A stretch of 64,000 nt of DNA. Origin: Sva-07 sp963715825 (GTDB lineage Bacteria > Actinomycetota > Acidimicrobiia > Acidimicrobiales > Ilumatobacteraceae). The position numbers and the translations under genes were made by a program. The DNA lies in contig CAVQSI010000004.1 in the NCBI GenBank assembly GCA_963715825.1, positions 124,001 through 188,000 of the forward strand, read 5' to 3'. A model generated the notes under the pieces. That model made no database searches. It saw only the letters and a list, made by a program, of their open reading frames with translations, and was not told the origin of the DNA. Below, piece by piece: positions 36,466 to 46,000 of this stretch; the first letter of the stretch is position 1; every line of letters starts with the position of its first letter.

Positions 36466-39207
36466 ATGACTGCAGCGACACCGAACGACACTGTGTCCAG
36501 GTGGTATTCGCTCGGTGGTGACGAGGTCGCGAAACGACTCGGCGTCGATCCCGACAGCGGGCTGAGCGCGGCGGAAGCTGCCGAGCGCCTCCGGAAGGAC
36601 GGGCCCAACGCGCTGCCAGCGGAGAAGTCGACGCCTGGTTGGAGGCGCTTCTTGAATCAGTACGCCGCGTACATGCAGATCATCCTGCTCGTCGCTGCGG
36701 TGCTGTCGTTCATCATCGGCGAGTGGAGCACCGGGGCCGTCTTGGTGCTGTTGACGGTGTTGAACGCGGTGATTGCCCTGCGCCAGGAGGGCAAGGCAGA
36801 GAGCGCCATGAACGCGTTGCAGTCGTTGACGAAGCAGACGGCGCGTGTACGTCGCGGTGGGGTCGAGTCCGCGGTCGCGCTCGAGGAGGTCGTCGCCGGC
36901 GACATCGTGCTGATCACCGCGGGTGACAATGTGGCCGCTGATGGCCGGATCATCCAGGCGAACTCGCTGAGCATCGACGAGTCTGCGCTCACCGGTGAGA
37001 GCACCCCGGCCTCGAAGGATGCCGAGACGCTTGCCGACAACGAGGTCGGACCTGGCGATCAGAAGAACATGGCGTTCATGAACACGCCGGTCACGCACGG
37101 CAGCGGCACGATGATCGTCACTGCGCGAGGTGCTGATGCCCAGGTCGGCAAGATCGCCGGCATGTTGGGGAGTTCCAAGAAGGTGCTCTCGCCGCTGACG
37201 AAACAGCTCAACACGTTGACACTGTGGATCGGTGCCGCGGCGTTGCTGACGATGATCGTCATGTTCGTGCTCGGGCTGTCCAGAGACATCTCGGCCGACT
37301 CGTTGTTCATCACCGCGATTGCGTTGGCGATCGCCGCAATTCCCACCGCGCTGCCCACGGTTCTGCAGGTCATCTTGTCGGGCGGGGCCAAGGAGCTCGC
37401 CGGCGAGAACGCTGTCGTCAAGGATCTCAACTCGGTGGAAACGCTCGGTTCGACCTCGGCGATCAACTCCGACAAGACCGGCACGCTGACGATGAACCAG
37501 ATGACCGCTGTCGAACTGGTCGACGCGGCCGACCGGTACACGATCTCCGGAACGGGATACAGCCTCGATGGCAAGGTTCATCACGCGGCCGGCAAGGCGC
37601 TGTCGATCGACGATGCGATCCTGCCGTACGTGATGGCGAGCGACGCCAACCTGGTGAACGGCAAGGTGGTCGGTGACCCAACCGAAGGTGCCCTGTTGGT
37701 GCTTGCCCACAAAGCAGCTCTCGACATCGACGCCAGCCGGCAGACGCTCCCACGTTTGGCCACGCTGCCGTTCGACCCCGGCTACAAGCTGATGGCGACG
37801 TTCAACACCGCAACAGACGCATCGGGCAAGTCCGTCGTGCGTTGCTTTGTCAAGGGCGCCGCCCCTGCCGTGCTCGATCGGGTGGCAACGACTCGAGTCG
37901 ATGGAGACAGCGTCGTGTGGGACGACACATTCCGGCAGAAGGCCGACGCTGCCGTCACCCGCATGGAGGGTGCAGGCCAACGAGTGATGGCAGCAGCAGT
38001 GCGCGATCTCGACCCCGCCACGTTCGATGCCACCGGTGACCTGTTGAGCTATGTGACCGATCTCGAGATGGCATCCATCGTCGCCATGGTCGACCCGCCA
38101 CGCGACGCCTCGATGCAGGCCGTCCACGACGCTCAGAACGCCGGCATCCGTGTGCGCATGGTCACCGGTGACGACGTGATCACCGGTGCAGCCATCGCTG
38201 AACAACTCGGCATCCCGGGTACCGCGATGCTCGGAGCCGACTTCGCTGCGCTGAGCGACGACGAGCGCTTGGCACGCATCGACGACATCGGCGTGGTCGG
38301 ACGCGTCGCACCCGAACACAAGGTGCTGCTCGTTGAAACGCTCCGCAAGAAGGGTGACGTCGTCGCGATGGCCGGTGATGGCGTGAACGACGCGCCAGCG
38401 ATCAAAGCCGCCGACATCGGCATCGCCATGGGAACCGGCACCCAGGTCGCCAAGAACGCCAGCAAGATGATCCTGTCCGACGACAACTACGCCACCATCG
38501 TCGTGGCCGTCAGGGGTGGCCGCAAGGTCTACGACAACCTCAACAAGTTCATCCGGTTCGTGATCGTCGAACTCGTGGCGTACATCCTCACCTTCCTCGG
38601 CGCCAGCATTCTCAACATTGCCGCTGGGCAACCGTTCTCGCCCGTTCAGATCCTCTACATCAACTTCTTCGTCAACGCACCGCTCGGTGTGTGGCTCGGT
38701 ATGGACAAAGAGGCCCCAGGCCTCATGAACCTCAAACCACGGTCACGCGACGAGTCGATCATGACGAGAGGACTGATGACGACTGCCGGCCTCGTCGGGC
38801 TGTTCATGGCCGCCTGCACGCTCGCACTCATCAGCTACGGCACCGGCCACTACGGAAATGTCCTGATCGGCACCTCCATGGGCGTCACCACGTTCTCGCT
38901 CATGCTCGTGGCGGCAGTTTTCCAGGCTCGAAGCGTCACCGGCACGGCACTCACCGTCGACGCCTTCGACAATCGCCGCCTCAACATCGCCGCGCTCATC
39001 GAAGTTCTCCTCGCCGTGCTCATCACGCAGACCGACGCGCTGCGTATCCTCCTCGGAACCGTGCAGCTGACACTCACACAATGGTCGCTTGCACTGGCTC
39101 CAGCCGTCACGCTCTTCTTCCTGTGGGAACTCGGAAAGCTCGTCGCCCGCCGTACGGCCCAGAGCACCGATGGCGGCTCCGCACCCGTCGTGGCAGCCAC
39201 CGCCTGA
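36466..39207 (+). CDS. P-type cation ATPase (PacL-like) with atypical M4 motif
   Basis: Cation pump of 913 residues. Cation_ATPase_N (~10-75), TGES actuator loop (~183), phosphorylation site SDKTGTLTMNQM (~340), a KGAAPAVLDR nucleotide site and AGDGVNDAPAIKAADIGIAMG hinge (~640), then six C-terminal helices. The M4 segment reads AIAAIPTALPTVLQVIL, where Ca2+ pumps have IPEGLP. The glutamate ligand is missing and the motif is nearer to the P3A proton pumps, so the transported ion is uncertain (H+ or another monovalent ion is possible). Start follows GGAGA. Linked to PPK2, which could supply ATP from polyphosphate (inference). Confidence 0.85.
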   Translation: MTAATPNDTVSRWYSLGGDEVAKRLGVDPDSGLSAAEAAERLRKDGPNALPAEKSTPGWRRFLNQYAAYMQIILLVAAVLSFIIGEWSTGAVLVLLTVLNAVIALRQEGKAESAMNALQSLTKQTARVRRGGVESAVALEEVVAGDIVLITAGDNVAADGRIIQANSLSIDESALTGESTPASKDAETLADNEVGPGDQKNMAFMNTPVTHGSGTMIVTARGADAQVGKIAGMLGSSKKVLSPLTKQLNTLTLWIGAAALLTMIVMFVLGLSRDISADSLFITAIALAIAAIPTALPTVLQVILSGGAKELAGENAVVKDLNSVETLGSTSAINSDKTGTLTMNQMTAVELVDAADRYTISGTGYSLDGKVHHAAGKALSIDDAILPYVMASDANLVNGKVVGDPTEGALLVLAHKAALDIDASRQTLPRLATLPFDPGYKLMATFNTATDASGKSVVRCFVKGAAPAVLDRVATTRVDGDSVVWDDTFRQKADAAVTRMEGAGQRVMAAAVRDLDPATFDATGDLLSYVTDLEMASIVAMVDPPRDASMQAVHDAQNAGIRVRMVTGDDVITGAAIAEQLGIPGTAMLGADFAALSDDERLARIDDIGVVGRVAPEHKVLLVETLRKKGDVVAMAGDGVNDAPAIKAADIGIAMGTGTQVAKNASKMILSDDNYATIVVAVRGGRKVYDNLNKFIRFVIVELVAYILTFLGASILNIAAGQPFSPVQILYINFFVNAPLGVWLGMDKEAPGLMNLKPRSRDESIMTRGLMTTAGLVGLFMAACTLALISYGTGHYGNVLIGTSMGVTTFSLMLVAAVFQARSVTGTALTVDAFDNRRLNIAALIEVLLAVLITQTDALRILLGTVQLTLTQWSLALAPAVTLFFLWELGKLVARRTAQSTDGGSAPVVAATA

Positions 39208-39503
39208 CCACAGCGGAACACGCCGGTCGGTCCACCACACCCCGAGTTCACCCTCCACACGATGGTCTGAGTCGCCAAGGCCCAGCTTGCGTAGTCCCGA
39301 CCATCGGTTGGCTTGCTGGCGCAGGTGTTCCCGACGGCCTTCCTCGTGGACTCGCATCGCACCCAAACCAGGGCGGATCCGCCCCGGTCGAGGCAACCCC
39401 CCCCGATGATCTCAGGCAGCCAGACGCTGCCCGCCACCGGACTTCCGGCTTCGTGCCTGCGGCCTCGGGCTGGCGATCGTGAGCGCATCGTCACGGTCCC
39501 GAG

Positions 39504-39719
39504 TCAGTTGGGGCCTGTCCGTGACCGGCACCTCCCGAGTGCTCGCATGTTGGCGTGAGGGTGATCGGTCGCGGCGGGGAGTGTGTCGAGTCCCGGTACC
39601 CGCGCGGCCCGCACGAGCGGTCGAAGCCGTGTCGAGTAGTGCCCGTTGATGAACTCGACATCGAGTGTGTCAGCGACCACGCCCCACTCGGCGAACAGCT
39701 CAGGCAGCTGCGAGTTGTG
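39504..39719 (-). pseudogene. Coding-like remnant, unknown family
   Basis: A minus-strand frame without start codon reads QLPELFAEWGVVADTLDVEF then INGHYSTRLRPLVRAARVPG and ends at a TGA (39504). Third positions are about 80% G/C, as in true genes, and the peptide looks foldable, but I cannot name it. The rest of the 535-nt stretch from 39208 to 39742 holds an eight-C run and no other recognisable feature. Likely the tail of a decayed gene. Confidence 0.35.
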
Positions 39720-39742
39720 CTGTCGTGAAGAGAGACTGCGCG

Positions 39743-40042
39743 ATGGGTGTCATTGCATGTGTGGAGTGGCTGCGGTCGGCGTGCCACATGCCAGATCGGG
39801 AGGCCCGATTCGCGCCTCAAGGCGCCCTGCTGACGGCGTTGCGAGCGGCCTTCATGCAGTCCAGAGGCCTCTTGAAGATCGAACCCCGATACCTGATGCG
39901 GCGCAAGGTCCTGCCCGACCTCTGCGACATCGCCGACCAGTTGATCGCGCAGCCCCGGTACCGAGAGGGTGAATCTGACCGAATACCTGACAGACCCCTC
40001 GACGACCCGAACCTCATCGAAGTGTTGCGGACGGTCTTCTAG
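39743..40042 (+). CDS. Hypothetical protein, 99 aa
   Basis: A 99-residue frame with strongly G/C third positions. Sequence includes ALLTALRAAFMQSRGLLKIE and PRYLMRRKVLPDLCDIADQL, predicted to be mostly helical and basic; no family recognised. It converges on the surface-protein gene and the two stop codons interlock in one CTAG (40039-40042), which supports it as a real, maintained gene end. ATG 39743 is the first start with a plausible N-terminus (MGVIACVEWL). Confidence 0.5.
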   Translation: MGVIACVEWLRSACHMPDREARFAPQGALLTALRAAFMQSRGLLKIEPRYLMRRKVLPDLCDIADQLIAQPRYREGESDRIPDRPLDDPNLIEVLRTVF

Positions 40043-43000
40043 CCTGCGCCTCGGGTGCGCGGTCGACGGCGGATTCCTGTGAGGAAGACTCCGATGAGGA
40101 GGAGGCCGAGGCCGATCACCAGACTGCGAAGGATCTCGCTACCGGTGCTTGGGAGCGGGTCCGTGTCCGGAGTTGGTGCTTGTGGGATTGCGGCGCCGGC
40201 TGTGTCGGTTGGGTCACTGTCGACGCCAAGGCCGCCTGGGAGATCGACGGTTGCGGTGTTGGTGAAGCTGGTGCCTTCGGCTCCGACGACGTTCGCCACG
40301 AGTTCGAACGACGCTGTGCCACCGACGATGAGCGGAACTCCGAGTTCGCACGTGGCGGTGGCTGACGCGTTCGTGCAGGTCCAGTCGGTTCCGGCCGCCC
40401 CGACGAAGGTAAGTGCTGAAGGCAACGGGTCGGTGACGACGATGCCAACTGCCGTCGACGGTCCCCTGTTCGTGACGCTGATGGTGAACGTGGCATTGTC
40501 GCCTCTTGCGACTGTTTCCTGACTGATGGTCTTGGTGATGGCGAGGTTCGAACGAGGGTCGAGCGTGTCGGTGTCGTCGGCGTCGTTGTTGGTGGGATCG
40601 GTGTCGGGGACATCGCTTGGCGGCGTGACCCTGACAGAGTTGACGAGTGAGCCGGTGGCGTCGGCGCTGACGGTTCCAGAGACGGTCAGTGTCAGGGTGT
40701 CGCTTTCGGCGAAGTCGCCGATGCCGGTCCACAAGCCGGTTGTGGGGTCCCAGTCGCCGGCCGATGGGATGAAGGTGACGAAGTCGAGTGCGTCAGGAAG
40801 GTTCTCGTCGAGCGTGAACTCGGTGATCGTGGTGGGGCCGTTGTTGGTCACGGTGATCGTGTAGGTGAGGTCTTCGCCGGGGATCGCCGTGGTCTGTCCG
40901 TCAGTCTTGGTGACGGCGAGGTCGATGCCGTAGGTGTCGGTGTCGGTGTCATCGTTGTTGGTGGGGTCCGAGTCGGGTCCGTTGGTGCCGTCGTCGGTGA
41001 TCGTCACGTTGTTGACGATGGTGCGAGTACCGGCTGGTACGGGGTCTGCGACGTCGACGGTGATGGTGTAGGTGCCACCGTCACCGGGAGCGAGGTCACC
41101 GACGTTCCAGGAGATAGTGGGAGCTGCGCTGGAGTCGCATCCGTTGCTGCAGGAGGCGAAGCTCGTCTCAGCGGCGAGGGTGTCGGTGATCACGACGCCG
41201 AGCGCATCTTGGTTACCGACGTTGGAGAACGTGATCTGGTAGGTCACGCTCTGGCCGTCGGTGACGGACTCGACGCCATCGGTCTTGGTGATCTGGAGAT
41301 CGGGTGCGGCATCGAGCGTGTCGACGTCGTCGCCGCTGTTGTTACCAGGTGTCGGATCGGCACCATTGGTTCCGTCGTCGGCCACGGTGACCGAGTTGGT
41401 CAGCGTGTCCAGGCCGCTGGTGGCCGGGTCGTCGACCGTGACCACGACGGTGAGCGTCGCCTGGCCGCCTGCATCGAACGCCATCGGGTCGGCTGGCGAC
41501 CCAGCGACGTCTTCGACGAGGGATGTCCAGGTCAACGTCGGCAGCGCGGTGTCGTCGCACGATGCGCTGCACGACACGAAGGTGACGCCTGCAGGGAGCG
41601 TGTCCGTGACGCTGACGCCGGTTGCCGCCTGGGTGCCGACGTTGGTGATCACGATGTCGTAGGTGAGCGTGTCGCCCGGTTGCACCGTGGTCTCGTTGTC
41701 GGTCTTGGTGACCTGGAGATCGGGCTCCGCGTTCACGGTGTCGGTGTCGGTGTCGGTGTCCTCGACCGGCACGCCGCCGGTGTTGGTGCCGTCATCGACG
41801 GCACGGACGCTGTTCGTGAAGTCGTCCACGCCCGATGGCAGATCGTCGACGAGGACCGTCAGGGTCAACGTCACTGAGGACCCGAGAGCGCCAGGTGCTC
41901 CGCCGTTCAGGTCTCCGACGTTCCATGTGACCGTCCCTGCACCGGCATCGATGGTGCACGGGGTCGGTGTGGCCGGACACGACACGGCGCTGAGTGCGTC
42001 CGGCAGCGTGTCGGTGACCGTGACGCCGGTGGCGGCCTGGTCTCCCGTGTTCGAGACGGTGATGGTGTAGTCGAACGTTTCACCGGCGTCGCGTTCGGTC
42101 TCACCGTCGTCTTTGACCACGTCGAGGATCGGTGCGGCATCGAGCGTGTCGGTGTCGTCGTCGGTGTTGTTCCCCGGCGTCGGGTCGGCGCCGTTCGTTC
42201 CGTCGTCGGCGACCGTGGCCACGTTGGTGATCGACTCCAGGCCGGAAGCGGCCGGGTCGGTCACTCGGACGGTGAGCGTGACGGTCGCCTGTCCGCCGGC
42301 GCCCTCGATGCTTCCGGGCAGGGTCCAGGTGACGGCGGGGAGCGCCGAGCTGTCGCACGAATCGCTGCACGCGTCGAACTCGATGCCGACGGGCAGCGTG
42401 TCGTCGATCGTGACGCCGGTGGCTGCAATGTTGCCGTTGTTCGTCACGGTGAGCGTGTAGGTGTAGGTCTGGCCCGGGGTGACGGTGGTGAGACCGTCGT
42501 CCTTGACGATGTTCAGGTCCGGGGCGTTCGCTACGAGCGGGATGGTGTCCTGGTAGATGTTGTTGGCCGGGGTGGGGTCGGCACCGCTGGCTCCGTCGTC
42601 GGCGACGGTCACGTCGTTCACGAACTGCGTGGTGCCGGCGAGTAGCGGGTTGCCGGCGGTGGTCTGGTAGGTGAGTACGAGTGTGCCGCCGGCGACGAAT
42701 TCTCCTGGCGTGGAGCCCGCACTGTCTGCGAGGCCGGGTCCCCAGGTGATGACTCCGGTGCCGGGGTCGCACGACGTGGGTGTCGGTGTCGCCGAGGTGC
42801 AGTCGATCGTCATCTGTGCGTCGACGGTGTCGGTGACGATCACTCCCGAGGCGTTCTGGAGTCCGGCGTTGCGGACGTCCAAGCGATAGTTCACGAGGCC
42901 GCCCGGCGCCACGTTGGGCTCCGTGTGCGACTTGGCGACGACCATGTCGGGCGTTGCGACGATGTCGTCGCTGTCGGTGTCGGTGTTGCTGCCTGGGGTC

Positions 43001-46000
43001 GGGTCGGTGCCGTTGGCGCCGTCGTCCTGGACGGTGACCGAGTTGATGACGGTCTCGTTGCCGGCGGCGACCGGTTGGTCGACCGTGGCCTCCACGTCGA
43101 AGGAGGCGCTGCCGCCGCCACCCGCGATGCTGGCGTAGGTGATCGTGACCACCGACGCTGCTTCTGAGCACGCGACGCTCACGGTGCCGCTGACAAGCGT
43201 GCAGCCGGCGAACGACAGTCCGGCCGGCAGGGTGTCGGTCACCGTCACGTTGGTGACACCGATGTTGCCGACGTTGGTGACCGTCACCCGGTAGGTGGTG
43301 GTCTGGCCGGGCGCGAGCTGTGTTTCGCCGTCGTCTTTCGTGACGACGAGGTCCGGAGCGAGGCCGGTGATGGTGTCGTTGTCCTGGGCGGTGTTGTTGC
43401 CGGGCGTCGGGTCGGCGCCGTTGACGCCGTCGTCGGTCACGGTTGCCGTGTTGAGATAGCCGCCCGTTCCTGCTGCCGCCGGGGCGGTGATCGCAATGGT
43501 GATCTGACACGTGACCGAGTCGCCTGCGTCGCCGCTGGCGGCGATGGAGCCGGACACGTTGATGCGCTGGACGCCTGCGGACGGCGAGCCGCCGTCGGAA
43601 CAGGCAGCGTCTCCTCCGACGCTCACGAGCGTGGTGCCGGTGGGAAGTGTGTCGTCGATGAAGACACCGGTCGCCGCGAAGCCACCGACGTTGGTGATCA
43701 CGAGGTCGTAGGTTGTCTGGTCGCCCGGAGCGATGACGGTGACACCGTCGTCCTTGGACAACTGCAGGTCCGGTCCGACCGTGTTGAGTTGAGCTGTGCT
43801 CGCAACGTCGGGCTCGTCGCGCTCGCCGGCCACGGTTCCTGGGAGGGTCGTGTTCTGTGTGACGGTCGCCGTGTTCTGGACGAGCGTGCCCACCGGAAGC
43901 GGGTTGTCGAGATCGACGGCGAAGCGGAAGCTGATGGTCGCACCCGGAGCGATGTCGCCGCCGGTGTAGGTGACGGTGCCACCACTGCGCGAGTAGGCGA
44001 AACCGGCGGGCGTCGTCCCCTCTGCCGCAGTCGCTTCGTCGAACTCCGACTGGAGGATGTCGTCGATGTTCACGTCGTGAGCGGTGCTCAGTCCGGTGTT
44101 CTCGACGACGAGCACAACGTCCACGGTGTCGCCTTGCGATGCAGAGGTGGGGTCGAAGGACTTCTGGATCGTCAGTCGAGGTTCGACCACAGGGGTCGCA
44201 ACCACAGCGGAGTTCACCACGGGGCCGCCGTCGATCTGCACCGATCCGGTGTTGTTCAGGGTGGTCTGGCCGGGTGTGAAACCGACGTTTCCGGCGACGT
44301 CGAGCACGAGTGCGTCGATGCGCACGACGATCGTGTTGTCCGTGTCGTCAGCCGGATCGTCAGGGTTGACGGTGGTGGCGCCGAACGTGAAGACGACGTC
44401 GTCGCCGTCACCTGTGCCGCCGGTGATCGCCAACGCCCCGAGTGTGCCGTCGAAGTCGGCTGCGAGCCCGGGCGTCGGCACGGCTGCGCCGTTCGTCGTG
44501 AAGACCTCGCCTGATGCGGCGACGTACTGCAGGCCGGGCGGCAGCACGTCGGTGACGACGAATCCGTCGATGTCGCCTTCGGGCAGGTCGACGGTGATGT
44601 CGTATGTGAGGATCTCACCGATGGTGACGTTCGGGTCCGTCGTGGTTGTCTGGTCGGTTGCGACCAGCGCCTTGTCCAGGGACGGTGCGATCGGGGTCAC
44701 GGTCGCCGTGTTCGACGTCGCGTAGTCGTTGACGCCGCCGGCGCCGGTGCGTTCCTCGCCGCCGCCGATCGCGGTGGTTGGAGATCCGGGCAGCCCGGAG
44801 TAGGTGATCGAGGCCGTGTTGTCGATCGGTGCGACCGGGTTGTACGACACCGAGACGATCACGTCGAAGGTGATGGTGGTGGTGCTGGCCTGAGGGAAGC
44901 TGGTCCAGGTGGCGTCGATGGTGCCGGACGATTCGGTGAGCGTCGTCGGGGCAGCGCCCGTGGACGCCAAGGTGCCTCCCACGTAGGTGAGACCGGCCGG
45001 GATCGTGTCGGTGAGCGCCACGTCGAAGGCGTCCGCGTTCGACACCGGTGCGGTGGTGCGGTGGTTGACGACAATGGTGTAGGTGAAGCGGTCGCCGGCA
45101 TCGATCGTGGGAACACTCGCCGACTTCGCGACCTGCAGCGCCGGCTCCACGATATTCACCGGGACCCGAGCGGTTGCGGTGGTGCGGGCGGTGCCGGTTG
45201 CGCCCCTGGCGTAGCTGATTGCGGCGGAGTTGCGGCGGACCTGGCCGTCCTGGTTCGCGGCCACGTTGGTGACGACGGCCCAGTAGGTGAAGGTGATCTG
45301 GTCAGCTGCGTCGACGGTGTTGGCGCTGCCGGTGGCTCCCGAGTTGGTGATGTCGCCGAAGTTGAACGTCAACACGCGCCCGCCCACAGACACCGTCGGT
45401 GCAGCCTGCGCAGTGGCGGTGAGATCGGCACCGAGCACGGCCGCGGTCGGCGGACGTGACATGACGAGCCCGGTGTCGAGGGTGTCGACGAGGCGAACGT
45501 CGCGCGAGGTGCCCTCGGGCACGGTTACCGTGACGGTGTATTCGACCTCTTCGCCGATCGCCACGTTCGCACCCGAGGTGGAGGCTTGGCTGGTGTCGGT
45601 ACGAGTCTTGGCGACCGTCAGGGGCTTCGTCGCAACGGATGCGGTGTCCACGAGGTCGGCGGCGGGGGTGACCGGGAGGAACGACGGGCCGCCCTCGGTG
45701 GCCGAGTAGTTGGTGATGTTGGCGGTGTTCGTCAACGCCGTGCCCGGGGTGTTCGCGCCAGTGGTTGCCACCAGAGCGAGGTTGTAGGTGATGACCGCGA
45801 CATTGGCACCCGACGTCGGATCCGCTGGTGCGAGCGACCCGGTGGTCGTGTCGGCGAGCGTGATCGAACCGGTGCCGAGCGGCGATGCCGTGGGCGCACC
45901 GCTGAAGAACCCGGTGGTCGTGTTCGGGATCGCAGTGCCTGCGCCGTTGGTGACGCACAGATCGAGGCCGGCTGCCGGTACCTCGAATCCGGCTGGCACG

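Noticed and set aside
39208..39500. Transposase remnant after the P-type ATPase
   Set aside because: Arg-rich minus frames vaguely recall transposases but no motif or terminal repeat could be supported.
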